Shown here in pieces: positions 1 through 7,098 of a DNA stretch of 9,584 bases. Under the pieces are notes generated by a model that made no database searches, was not told the DNA's origin, and worked only from the letters and a program-made list of their open reading frames with translations. Made by a program: the position numbers and the translations under genes. This DNA is from an uncultured Clostridia bacterium (GTDB lineage Bacteria; Bacillota; Clostridia; Oscillospirales; CAG-272). Location: positions 1-9,584 of the forward strand of contig CAJONA010000096.1 of assembly GCA_905235755.1 (NCBI GenBank), written 5' to 3'. Each line of letters begins with the position of its first letter. Positions within the stretch are counted from its first letter, which is position 1.

Positions 1-85
1 ACGTGACAATTAAAACGATGAAAAAGAAAGTGGTTAAAAAACAAGATAACAGATGAAAGAGATGATGGGATCATGAGACTGGTAA
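1..85. other. A+T-rich non-coding stub at the window edge
   Basis: This stretch is very A+T-rich (17 G/C in the first 60 bases) and purine-rich, unlike both the G+C-rich block that follows and the moderate-G+C remainder of the window. All three forward frames are interrupted within it, including a TGA at 63-65 in the frame used by the PBP gene downstream. I see no promoter, ribosome binding site or recognisable coding sequence. PBP2-like sequence begins only at about position 90, so the stub does not supply the missing start of that gene. It is probably a separate fragment joined at the contig edge. Confidence 0.5.
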
Positions 86-1241
86 CGGAGATGTATGGCG
101 CTTCGCCGAGCGTGCGGGGGAGTTCCCCGGCTTCAGCTGCATCGAGACCGAGGAGCGCGTCTATCCCGAGGGGCGCCTCGCCGCGCACGTGATCGGCTTT
201 GTCGGAAGGCGCGACGCCGAGTCGGTCGGCGGAGAGAAGGTCAACTTCCGCGACAAGGAGATGTGCGGCCGGGAGGGGCTCGAGGCGTTCTACGACAGCT
301 ATCTGCGCGGCTCCCAGGGCGAGATACAGGTGACGGTCGACGCGCGCGGCTTCGCCGTCGAGGAGAAGACGGTGTCCGAGGCGAGGCGCGGCCCGGATCT
401 CCGGCTCTCAATGGACGTCGCGGTTCAGCGCGCGGTGGAGCGGCAGCTCCGCGGCGAGCGCGGCGCATGTGCCGTAATCGATCCGCGCGACGGCTCGGTG
501 CTCGCGCTCGCGAGCGCGCCCGCTTACGACCTGAACCTCCTCGTTCCGCAGCTTTCGCCCGAGATAAACGAGCGGCTCTTCAAGAACGCGAGGAACGACT
601 ATCGCAACCGCGCGTGCTTCGAGACGTACGCGCCGGGATCGACGTTCAAGCCGGTGACCGCGCTCGCGGGCCTCGGGGCCGGGGTTCCGCCGGGGATGTC
701 CCACGACTGCACGGGGGTCTTCGTGCTCGGCGGCATGCGACTCCACTGCGCACGGAGATGGGGCCACGGTCCGATCGACATGAGGCATGCCCTCAGGGAG
801 AGCTGCAACACGTATTTCTGCAGCATCGGATTCGACATAGGGACGAACGCGCTCTTTTCCGCCGCGCGCGCGATGGGGCTCGGCGCGAAGACGGGGATAG
901 ACTTCCCGCAGGATTCCGCCGGCGTAGTCCCCTCGGCCGAATACAAGCGCATCAGATACAACCTGCCGTGGTACGCGGGCGACCTCGCGCACGCCGCCAT
1001 CGGGCAGGGGCAGCTGCTCGTGACGCCGCTTCAGATGGCGCGCGTCGCCGGCGCGATAGGGACAGGATGCCTTGTGCGTCCCCGCCTCGGCGTCGACGCG
1101 CCCGTCGAGCGCGCGCCGCTGCCTTTCCCGGCTCGCGACCTTGCCGTCGTGCGCGAGGGCATGCGCATGGTCGTTGACGGCGGCACGGGAAAACGCGCGG
1201 GCGAGGGGGTCGCGGCGGCGGTCGCCGGCAAAACGGGGACC
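86..1241 (+). other. High-G+C block encoding the core of a class B PBP2 (MrdA-type)
   Basis: Two sampled lines here (181-240 and 481-540) contain 42 and 44 G/C of 60, far above the rest of the window. The encoded protein follows E. coli PBP2 order closely: a YPEG...HVIGFVG segment, a GREGLE...YLRG segment, the SxxK serine, WGHG, SxN, PWYAGD...IGQGQ and TPLQMA, then KTG. This fits part of the N-terminal dimerisation region and most of the transpeptidase domain of an elongation-specific PBP2. Edges are approximate: the left edge is set by loss of homology and composition change, the right edge by the KTG motif. The source is probably a high-G+C organism other than the one carrying the rest of the window (inference). 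Confidence 0.65.
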
Positions 1242-1952
1242 TCAAACGCCGACATCGACCGCTGGTTTATCGGGTACACTCCCGATTACGTCTGCGGCGT
1301 GTGGTACGGATATGTCGATACGAGAAGCCTCGGTTATTACAGAACAAATCCGGCTTGTACGGTCTTTGACACTGTAATGAACGCCGTGTACAGACAAACG
1401 CCTGAGCTTATGAATAACAAATTCAACCGTTCGGATAACGTCATAAAATGCCTCTACTGCCGTGATTCCGGTATGCTCGCGTCGACGGAATGCACGTGCG
1501 ACGCCAGAGGAAACCGCATAGAGCTCGGATACTTCAAAAAAGGCACCGAGCCGCAAAGCCATTGCGACGCGCATATTTTAGTGAATTATGACGCAAAAAA
1601 CGGCGGCGTCGTCGACAATGTGAACGTTTTTGACGCAGAAAACGTCAAAAAGACGGCGCTGGTCAAGAATTATTCGCGCTCGTTCCCGTGCCAAATATAT
1701 ATCACCGACGCACAATATTCGTACCGTTATTTGTCCCCGCTCGTACCGCCGTCGGAAAACGATAACGAAGCGTATTATCAATCGCTTGAAGCGGACGGCG
1801 AATTTTTCGGCATTTCCGACACGAGCGTCGCCTTCAACCGCGCAAGCGATAAATATAACGGTGATTTTTCCGAAAAAGATGACGAGTCGGGCGGCGCGCC
1901 CGATCAAATATACGAGGACGTGATCTTTCGTCTTTTCGGACGAAAAAAATAA
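189..1952 (+). CDS. Chimeric penicillin-binding protein frame: class B PBP2 core joined to class A PBP C-terminus
   Basis: The frame encodes a peptidoglycan transpeptidase but appears to be two unrelated pieces. Homology begins before the GTG at 189, at about 90, where the frame reads like the PBP2 segment preceding the HVIGFVG element. The frame is open from 66 with no ATG, GTG or TTG before 189, and that GTG lacks a ribosome binding site, so the true start is absent. Numbered from 189, the PBP2/MrdA traits are the active-site STFK at 151-154, WGHG at 191-194, SCN at 205-207, IGQGQ at 271-275 and KTGT at 348-351. From about residue 354 the sequence is class A-like: DRWFIGYTP, VWYGY, then a C-terminal tail with CRDSG, ETC-like cysteines, GYFKKGTEP and an acidic end. 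There is no transmembrane anchor and no glycosyltransferase domain. G+C falls sharply at the same point. I regard it as a broken or artefactual gene; each half is a genuine PBP fragment. Confidence 0.75.
   Translation: MIGFVGRRDAESVGGEKVNFRDKEMCGREGLEAFYDSYLRGSQGEIQVTVDARGFAVEEKTVSEARRGPDLRLSMDVAVQRAVERQLRGERGACAVIDPRDGSVLALASAPAYDLNLLVPQLSPEINERLFKNARNDYRNRACFETYAPGSTFKPVTALAGLGAGVPPGMSHDCTGVFVLGGMRLHCARRWGHGPIDMRHALRESCNTYFCSIGFDIGTNALFSAARAMGLGAKTGIDFPQDSAGVVPSAEYKRIRYNLPWYAGDLAHAAIGQGQLLVTPLQMARVAGAIGTGCLVRPRLGVDAPVERAPLPFPARDLAVVREGMRMVVDGGTGKRAGEGVAAAVAGKTGTSNADIDRWFIGYTPDYVCGVWYGYVDTRSLGYYRTNPACTVFDTVMNAVYRQTPELMNNKFNRSDNVIKCLYCRDSGMLASTECTCDARGNRIELGYFKKGTEPQSHCDAHILVNYDAKNGGVVDNVNVFDAENVKKTALVKNYSRSFPCQIYITDAQYSYRYLSPLVPPSENDNEAYYQSLEADGEFFGISDTSVAFNRASDKYNGDFSEKDDESGGAPDQIYEDVIFRLFGRKK
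1242..1952 (+). pseudogene. C-terminal fragment of a class A (bifunctional) penicillin-binding protein
   Basis: This segment encodes about 236 residues typical of the end of a clostridial PBP1A-like protein. It has the DRWFIGYTPDY and VWYGY stretch that follows KTG in class A enzymes, an NPACTVFDTVM segment, then a cysteine-containing tail (CLYCRDSGMLAS, GYFKKGTEPQSHCD). The last 100 residues are hydrophilic and acidic before ending RLFGRKK. Its composition (27, 28 and 32 G/C in three lines of 60 counted) agrees with the genes to the right, so I take it as native. The glycosyltransferase domain and the SxxK and SxN motifs belonging to this protein are missing and are replaced by PBP2 sequence. 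In an intact genome it would be the 3' end of a full-length class A PBP gene. Confidence 0.65.
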
Positions 1953-1980
1953 AGCAGGCACTCGCCTGCTTTATTTTTTT
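1943..1980. terminator. Bidirectional terminator between the PBP frame and lysS
   Basis: A perfect 17-bp inverted repeat (1943-1959 and 1964-1980) encloses the 4-base loop ACTC. The core is AAAGCAGGC / GCCTGCTTT, flanked by seven A on the left and seven T on the right, so each strand reads a G+C stem followed by a T run. It includes the TAA stop of the PBP frame (1950-1952) and touches the TAA stop of lysS (1979-1981). It should terminate both convergent transcripts. Confidence 0.9.
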
Positions 1981-3925
1981 AATATAATTTCGCGCCTGCG
2001 GGGATGTGATCGTCAACCGTTAGCAGATGCAGTTTTTCTTCGCCGTTTTCGTGATGCACGGCGGAGATGAGCATTCCGCAGCTCTCGATTCCCATCATCG
2101 CCCGCGGCGGCAGATTCGTTATTGCGATGCACGTCTTGCCGACAAGTTCATCCGGCTCGTAATAAGCGTGTATGCCGCTGAGTATCGTTCTGTTTTCGCC
2201 GCTTCCGTCATCGAGCGTGAATTTAAGCAGCTTTTTCGACTTCGGCACCGCCTCGCAAGCGAGCACCTTGACCGCACGAAAATCGGACTTGGAGAACGTC
2301 TCAAAATCGACGGTGTCCTTAAAGAGCGGTTCGATCTCAACGTTTGAAAAATCTATCTTTTCTTCTTTCACGGGATCGGATTCCGTCCCGACTGCCTTTT
2401 GCGAGCTCTCCTGTTTATCGGAGTTAATCGGTTTCAGCGTGGGAAACAACAAAACGTCGCGTATCGCCTGACTGTCGGTGAAAAGCATGCAGAGACGGTC
2501 TATGCCGTATCCGATGCCGCCTGTGGGCGGCATTCCTATTTCGAGCGCGTTCAAAAAGTCCTCGTCGGTATGATTTGCTTCCATATCGCCTGCGGCGGCA
2601 AGCGCGTCCTGCGCCGCGAAGCGCTCGCGCTGATCTATCGGATCGTTGAGTTCCGAGTAAGCGTTCGCCATTTCCCAGCCGTTCATAAAGAACTCGAAGC
2701 GCTCGACGTATTCTGGCTTATCCGGCTTTTTCTTTGTGAGCGGAGATATCTCGACGGGGTGATCCATGACGAACGTCGGCTGGATCAGATGCTCCTCTAC
2801 ATACGTTTCAAAGAACAAATTAAGTATATCGCCCTTTTTGTGCGACGGCTGATATTCGATATGATGATCTTTTGCCGCTGCGCGCGCCTCTTCAAGCGTG
2901 TTTATCGCATCGAAATCGACGCCCGAATATTTTTTGACCGCTTCGACCATCGTTATGCGTTCAAACGGCTTTCCGAGGTCCATTTCGATGCCGTTATATA
3001 CGATCTTCGTCGTGCCGAGCACTTCCTTTGCCACAAAGCGATACATATCTTCCGTTAAATCCATCATGCCGTGGTAATCGGTGTACGCTTGATACAATTC
3101 CATAAGCGTGAATTCGGGGTTGTGGCGCGTATCAATACCTTCATTGCGGAAAACGCGGCCTATTTCGTATACTTTTTCGAGACCGCCGACGATCAGGCGT
3201 TTGAGATAAAGCTCAAGCGAGATGCGGAGTCTGTAATCCGTATCGAGCGCGTTTGAATGAGTCTCGAACGGGCGCGCCGCCGCGCCGCCGGCGTTTGTAA
3301 CGAGCATCGGCGTTTCGACCTCGATAAATCCCTTTGCGTCGAGATATTTGCGTATCGTGCTTATTATCTTCGAGCGCTTGATGAACGTGTCCTTCGAATC
3401 CGGATTCATTATAAGGTCGACATATCTCTGTCTGTATCTGAGGTCGGTGTTAGTGAGGCCGTGAAATTTTTCCGGGAGAGTTTTAAGGCTCTTCGAAAGG
3501 AGCGTGATCGAAGTCGCATGGACCGAGATCTCTTCTGTCTTTGTTTTGAACACGATTCCCTTTACTCCGACGATATCGCCGACGTCGTACTTTTTGAAAT
3601 CCGCATACGGCCCGTCGCCGAGATCGTCTCTCGATACATAGACCTGTATCTGACCTTCGAGATCCTGCACATGACAGAATGACGCCTTGCCCATGATGCG
3701 CTTTGACATAAGACGCCCCGCAACGGAGACTTCCCTGCCGCAAAGCGCGTCAAAATCAGATTTTATTTCGCCCGAGTGATGAGACACGTCGTATTTCGTT
3801 ATTTTAAACGGATCGTTGCCGTCATTTACAAGCGAGGCGAGCTTTTCACGCCGCAGGCGAAGTATTTCGTTCATCTGAGCTTCCGTAACTTCTGGAGTTA
3901 CGCTGCTTATGTTGTTTTCTTCCAT
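1979..3925 (-). CDS. lysS: Lysyl-tRNA synthetase (class II) with C-terminal tRNA-binding domain
   Basis: This enzyme charges tRNA-Lys with lysine using ATP in the cytoplasm. Residues about 60-150 form the N-terminal anticodon-binding OB fold (VAGRLMSKRIMGKASF). The class II catalytic domain runs from about 160 to 500, with motif 2 FRNEGIDTRHNPEFT at 259-273 and motif 3 GGIGYGIDR at 469-477. A usual bacterial LysRS ends near residue 500. Here a hydrophilic linker (about 500-527) leads to a second OB fold at about 538-648 (KSDFRAVKVLACEAVPKSKK, NLPPRAMMGIESCGMLIS), which matches the Trbp111/EMAPII-like domain usually found at the end of MetRS. The ATG at 3925 is preceded by AGAGGAA at a suitable distance. 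Only 17 nt separate it from greA, so the two are probably co-transcribed. The function is secure; the benefit of the added domain (tighter tRNA binding) is inferred from the family. Confidence 0.97.
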   Translation of the reverse strand: MEENNISSVTPEVTEAQMNEILRLRREKLASLVNDGNDPFKITKYDVSHHSGEIKSDFDALCGREVSVAGRLMSKRIMGKASFCHVQDLEGQIQVYVSRDDLGDGPYADFKKYDVGDIVGVKGIVFKTKTEEISVHATSITLLSKSLKTLPEKFHGLTNTDLRYRQRYVDLIMNPDSKDTFIKRSKIISTIRKYLDAKGFIEVETPMLVTNAGGAAARPFETHSNALDTDYRLRISLELYLKRLIVGGLEKVYEIGRVFRNEGIDTRHNPEFTLMELYQAYTDYHGMMDLTEDMYRFVAKEVLGTTKIVYNGIEMDLGKPFERITMVEAVKKYSGVDFDAINTLEEARAAAKDHHIEYQPSHKKGDILNLFFETYVEEHLIQPTFVMDHPVEISPLTKKKPDKPEYVERFEFFMNGWEMANAYSELNDPIDQRERFAAQDALAAAGDMEANHTDEDFLNALEIGMPPTGGIGYGIDRLCMLFTDSQAIRDVLLFPTLKPINSDKQESSQKAVGTESDPVKEEKIDFSNVEIEPLFKDTVDFETFSKSDFRAVKVLACEAVPKSKKLLKFTLDDGSGENRTILSGIHAYYEPDELVGKTCIAITNLPPRAMMGIESCGMLISAVHHENGEEKLHLLTVDDHIPAGAKLY

Positions 3926-3942
3926 TTTGTTTCCTCTATCAT

Positions 3943-4428
3943 TCAGTTTTTGTTGGGATTTTTGATCTGCAATATCTTTACGTTTACCGTTCCGTCGGGC
4001 ACCTCGACCGTGACGACGTCGCCGACTTTGGCTCCGATGATCGCCTTGCCGAGCGGCGACTGGTCGGATATCATATTTTCAAGAGGATTTACCTCTCTCG
4101 AGCTGACAAGACGGTACTCTATCTCCTCGTCATATTCCATATCGTAAACTACGACGGAAACGCCCATGTTTACCGTGTCTGTCTGGATCTCGTGGTCGCC
4201 GATGACTTTGACGTGTTCGAGCATCTCCTCAAGTTCGGATATCTGGGATTCGATCTTCGCCTGCTCGTTTTTCGCCTCATCGTATTCGCTGTTTTCCGAA
4301 AGGTCGCCGAAAGCGCGCGCTATTCCTACGTTTTCAGCGGCTTCCTTGCGCTTTACATTTTTTAAGTAATCGAGCTCCTCCTTGACTTTTTTCAGTCCGC
4401 TCTCGGTGATAACGATCTGTTTTGACAT
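3943..4428 (-). CDS. greA: Transcription elongation factor GreA
   Basis: GreA rescues backtracked RNA polymerase by inserting a coiled coil into the secondary channel and stimulating cleavage of the transcript 3' end. The 161-residue length is normal for the family. Residues about 8-75 form the N-terminal antiparallel coiled coil. Its tip carries the conserved GDLSENSEYDEAK (41-53), with acidic residues D42 and E45 corresponding to the catalytic pair in E. coli GreA. Residues about 85-156 are the C-terminal FKBP-like domain, including SDQSPLGKAIIGAKVGD (121-137). The ATG at 4428 follows a strong AAAGGAG ribosome binding site (about 4436-4442). The upstream protease gene ends 35 nt away and lysS begins 17 nt downstream, which suggests a ctp-greA-lysS transcript. 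The greA-lysS pairing is common in Firmicutes. Confidence 0.97.
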   Translation of the reverse strand: MSKQIVITESGLKKVKEELDYLKNVKRKEAAENVGIARAFGDLSENSEYDEAKNEQAKIESQISELEEMLEHVKVIGDHEIQTDTVNMGVSVVVYDMEYDEEIEYRLVSSREVNPLENMISDQSPLGKAIIGAKVGDVVTVEVPDGTVNVKILQIKNPNKN

Positions 4429-4445
4429 AATAGTGACTCCTTTAT

Positions 4446-4473
4446 ATAGTTCATTTTAATAGTTCATTTTAAT
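4446..4473. repeat. Tandem 13-bp duplication at the ctp stop / greA leader
   Basis: TAGTTCATTTTAA occurs twice in direct succession (4447-4459 and 4460-4472), with one matching base on each side. The second copy covers the TGA stop codon of the protease gene (4464-4466 on the minus strand), so the first copy carries a second, untranslated copy of the same end. It lengthens the spacer before the greA ribosome binding site. It looks like a replication-slippage duplication. Confidence 0.8.
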
Positions 4474-5927
4474 TTGCTTAAAATATTTTCCACAGCAGCT
4501 TTAAGCTGAGCGTCTTCATCATAAGTGAGATAAAACAGGTTTGTATTTTTGACCTCGTCGTAACAACGTTCCACGACGATATCGGGAGTTATGCCGATGC
4601 CGTCATAGTTATCGGAATACGGTGGATTATACAAGAACGTCGTCAGTTTTATATATCCGCCGTTATTTAATGCAAAGAAAACCTGACCGCAGCCTTTTCC
4701 GTACGTTGTTGTGCCGATAACCGTTGCGTAATCGTAATCCATCAGCGCGGACGTGAACAGCTCCGACGCACTCGCCGTGCCGCCGTCGACAAGAACGACC
4801 ATCGGTATATTTTTGATACAATTGCTGTTTGAGTCAATTTCTTTTGTTGTGCCGTCGGCATAGATAAGCTTCACGATCGGCCCCTTGGGAAGAATGTAAT
4901 CGAGGATATTGCACACCGAGTCAAGGAAGCCGCCGCTGTTATCACGCAGGTCGAAGATTATCCCCTCGCATCCCTCGTCCTGAAGCTCCGTGACCGCCTC
5001 CTTGAATTGATTATACGTCACCTCATAAAATTGAATTATCCTGAGATAGCCTATTTTGTGCCCGCTTTGCTCGATTGTGCGATGCAAGACGGTCTCGACG
5101 GAATAATTGCCCCTGACGACGTCGATATCCATCGTTTTTCCGTCTCTTTCGACAGTGAGCGTCACCGTCGAGCCGAACTCGCCTTTCACCATATCGACGG
5201 CGTCACCATAATAAACTCCGACAAGCGAGACGCCGTCAACGGCGGTGATTATGTCTCCGACTTCAATACCCGCTTTTTCCGCCGGCGAGTCGCTCATAAC
5301 GTACGCAATATACACGCCTTTGAGCAAATTCAAGTTTTTGTCAAGCTCGTTTTCGTTACTTCCGTATGTCACATATGTGCCTATTCCGACGGAGTTTCCC
5401 GCAGAATCATCCATCATAGCGCGATACTCATCGGCAGAATAATACTCGGCATACTTGTCGCCCGTCTCGGCGACGTAATCGTACAAGATATTTTCGATGA
5501 GTGTATCGTAATCAACATCGTAAATATAGTGATGGTTAAATATCTCGGATATCTGATCTATGGCCGAATAGGTTCGGCTCAGTTTTTCGTCAAGCTCGCT
5601 CGTGCGCTGATTTTCCGATATGACATTTATCTTATGGGCGTTCAGTTCCCTTTCGTACAAGTCCGTCAAAACGACATACGTCGTCTGAAAAACGATCGTA
5701 GCGGCGACAAGTATCGATATGATCATAACCCATAGCGGCACCTTTATTCTTTTATCTCCGCCTTTGACGGCGGTCGGCTTAAAGAACGAGCCTTCCTCTT
5801 TTTTCCCCGGTGTGACGGCCGTTTCGGTCGACGTCGGTTCTTCGGCGAATGTTTCGCCGTCGCCGGTATTTACGTTTTTCGACGTATCTTCGCTGTTTGT
5901 ATATTCGGATTCGTTATTGTTTTCCAT
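4464..5927 (-). CDS. S41 family carboxy-terminal processing peptidase (CtpA/CtpB-like), membrane-anchored with PDZ domain
   Basis: This is a serine protease that cleaves exported proteins near their C termini outside the membrane. The first 62 residues are polar and acidic and end in a basic stretch (KGGDKRIK). One transmembrane helix follows (about 63-87), giving an N-in, C-out single-pass anchor. Residues about 177-270 form a PDZ domain (VGIG, SPAEKAGIEVGDIITAVDG) and about 290-455 the S41 domain (GYLRI, FDLRDNSGG). The catalytic residues fit Prc/CtpA spacing: S386 in TASASE, D397 eleven residues later, and K411 in TYGKG twenty-five residues after the serine. The ATG at 5927 has a strong AGGGGGA site upstream. 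Relatives cut sporulation or cell-wall regulators, but nothing in this window identifies the substrate. It probably shares a transcript with greA and lysS. Confidence 0.93.
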   Translation of the reverse strand: MENNNESEYTNSEDTSKNVNTGDGETFAEEPTSTETAVTPGKKEEGSFFKPTAVKGGDKRIKVPLWVMIISILVAATIVFQTTYVVLTDLYERELNAHKINVISENQRTSELDEKLSRTYSAIDQISEIFNHHYIYDVDYDTLIENILYDYVAETGDKYAEYYSADEYRAMMDDSAGNSVGIGTYVTYGSNENELDKNLNLLKGVYIAYVMSDSPAEKAGIEVGDIITAVDGVSLVGVYYGDAVDMVKGEFGSTVTLTVERDGKTMDIDVVRGNYSVETVLHRTIEQSGHKIGYLRIIQFYEVTYNQFKEAVTELQDEGCEGIIFDLRDNSGGFLDSVCNILDYILPKGPIVKLIYADGTTKEIDSNSNCIKNIPMVVLVDGGTASASELFTSALMDYDYATVIGTTTYGKGCGQVFFALNNGGYIKLTTFLYNPPYSDNYDGIGITPDIVVERCYDEVKNTNLFYLTYDEDAQLKAAVENILSKLK

Positions 5928-5942
5928 AATTTATCCCCCTAC

Positions 5943-5982
5943 AAAAATTATATTTGAGCGAATCCTGAAAGATTCGCTCAAA
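5943..5982 (-). terminator. Terminator after the CdaR-family regulator gene
   Basis: A perfect 12-bp inverted repeat (TTTGAGCGAATC at 5953-5964, its complement at 5971-5982, loop of 6) lies 6 nt beyond the regulator's stop codon. On the minus strand it is followed by TATAATTTTTG, an interrupted T run, so some read-through into the protease gene is possible. Confidence 0.8.
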
Positions 5983-5988
5983 TGCATA

Positions 5989-7074
5989 TCAGTATTTTGT
6001 CGGTTTTGAAGAAAGATATCTCTTCACCATGAGCGCCACTTTAAAAGTTATCGCGTCTTCAAATTCCCTGAGGTCGAGGCCGGTCAGTCTCTTTATTCTG
6101 TCGAGACGGTATACGAGCGTGTTTCTGTGAACGAACATTTGCCTCGACGTCTCCGAAACGTTGAGATTGTTTTCAAAGAAGCAGTGGATAGTTTTGAGCG
6201 TTTCCTGATCGAGATTATCAAGCGATCCGTTCGGGAAGACTTCATTCAAAAACATCTCGCACATCGTCGTCGGGAGCTGATAAATCAGCCTGCCTATACC
6301 GAGATTTTCATAACTGATGATATTCTTGTCCGTGTCGAACACGCCGCCGACTTCGAGCGCGGCCTGCGCCTCTCTGTACGAACGCGCAACGTCTTTTATA
6401 TTCTCCGCCGCACTGCCGATACCGATGGATACCTTCGCGTAAAATTCAGTCGCCAACGTGTCGGCGATAGATGTCGCTGTCTTTTCGAAATCCTGCACTT
6501 TTGTTCCGGGCTTGACCTCGCGGACGAGGACGATATCATTCTCGCTCGTGCTTATAACATAGTCCTGATTTGCGTTCGGGAACATATTGAGTATCACGTC
6601 ATAGTACGAGATGTCCGTTCCCGGTTGAAATTTCAGCAGGAACACAACGCGGTTGACGTCATTGGCAAAATGAAGTTCTTTGCTTTGAACATATATATCT
6701 CCGGGAAGAATGTTGTCCAAAATTATATTTTTTATGAACGACGTTTTGTCGTATTTGTCATCGTGATAACCTTTTATATTATTGAGCGTTACGACAAGAA
6801 CATATGACAGCTTCTCCGCCATTATATCTTCGCCCTCGACAAATACGATATACTCAGAATTTGTACTGAGCGACATGGGGCGGTACGTATAACCGCCGGA
6901 CGTCATTATATCGGAGACGTAAGACATCTCTTTTCTTACCGACTGACGTATTTCGCCTATCTTGACAAGATCGCTGCAAGCGATGACGGCGCCGTGCTCA
7001 TCCATTACTCCGATAGTTCTGCCTATCGTGTCTTTCATTTGATGAATTATGCCTTGAAAAAGTCTGCTTGACAT
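5989..7074 (-). CDS. CdaR/PucR-family transcriptional regulator
   Basis: This is a DNA-binding regulator of the CdaR/PucR type, a family that often senses sugar diacids or other small metabolites. I place the start at the ATG at 7074 (361 residues), because AAAGGA lies 8 nt upstream of it; a longer reading would need a TTG at 7098. Numbered from this ATG, residues about 1-125 resemble the N-terminal sensing region of CdaR (LFQGIIHQMKDTIGRTIGVMD). Residues about 135-245 are the GGDEF-like middle domain (VSIGIGSAAENIKDVARSYREAQAAL as a pattern near 215-240, without cyclase residues). Residues about 298-355 are the PucR-type helix-turn-helix (VSETSRQMFVHRNTLVYRL). The length is close to E. coli CdaR. 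No sugar-acid or purine genes lie nearby, so its targets and ligand cannot be inferred. It is a single-gene unit between two terminators. Confidence 0.88.
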   Translation of the reverse strand: MSSRLFQGIIHQMKDTIGRTIGVMDEHGAVIACSDLVKIGEIRQSVRKEMSYVSDIMTSGGYTYRPMSLSTNSEYIVFVEGEDIMAEKLSYVLVVTLNNIKGYHDDKYDKTSFIKNIILDNILPGDIYVQSKELHFANDVNRVVFLLKFQPGTDISYYDVILNMFPNANQDYVISTSENDIVLVREVKPGTKVQDFEKTATSIADTLATEFYAKVSIGIGSAAENIKDVARSYREAQAALEVGGVFDTDKNIISYENLGIGRLIYQLPTTMCEMFLNEVFPNGSLDNLDQETLKTIHCFFENNLNVSETSRQMFVHRNTLVYRLDRIKRLTGLDLREFEDAITFKVALMVKRYLSSKPTKY

Positions 7075-7082
7075 AATCGTTA

Positions 7083-7088
7083 TCCTTT
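7083..7088 (-). promoter_or_regulatory. Ribosome binding site that fixes the regulator's start
   Basis: AAAGGA on the minus strand sits 8 nt before the ATG at 7072-7074. It lies inside the sequence that would be coding if the TTG at 7098 were used, so the ATG is the better start. Confidence 0.75.
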
Positions 7089-7098
7089 CCGTTTTCAA

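Noticed and set aside
95..1177. A 360-residue plus-strand frame starting with ATG at 95, rich in arginine and alanine
   Set aside because: It is the +1 shadow of the PBP2-like frame in very G+C-rich DNA. The Arg/Ala-heavy, low-complexity translation has no recognisable motif, whereas the frame at 189 carries all PBP motifs.
408..1279. Several minus-strand frames of 82-194 residues opposite the PBP2 block
   Set aside because: They arise because stop codons are rare in G+C-rich DNA. They are Arg/Pro/Ala-rich, overlap one another and have no ribosome binding site.
2399..3058. A 219-residue plus-strand frame opposite lysS
   Set aside because: It is antisense to a well-conserved tRNA synthetase, shows no family motif and has no ribosome binding site; it is a codon-bias shadow.
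4429..4446. A TATATA-like -10 just before the greA ribosome binding site
   Set aside because: It would start transcription inside or at the ribosome binding site and has no acceptable -35; co-transcription with the upstream protease gene explains the arrangement better.
5007..5735. A 242-residue plus-strand frame opposite the S41 protease
   Set aside because: It is the antisense reading of a gene with intact catalytic residues, and I see no independent evidence of coding.
7075..7098. An N-terminal extension of the CdaR-family protein starting at TTG 7098
   Set aside because: A clear AAAGGA ribosome binding site lies inside the extension, 8 nt before the ATG at 7074, so the extension is probably untranslated.
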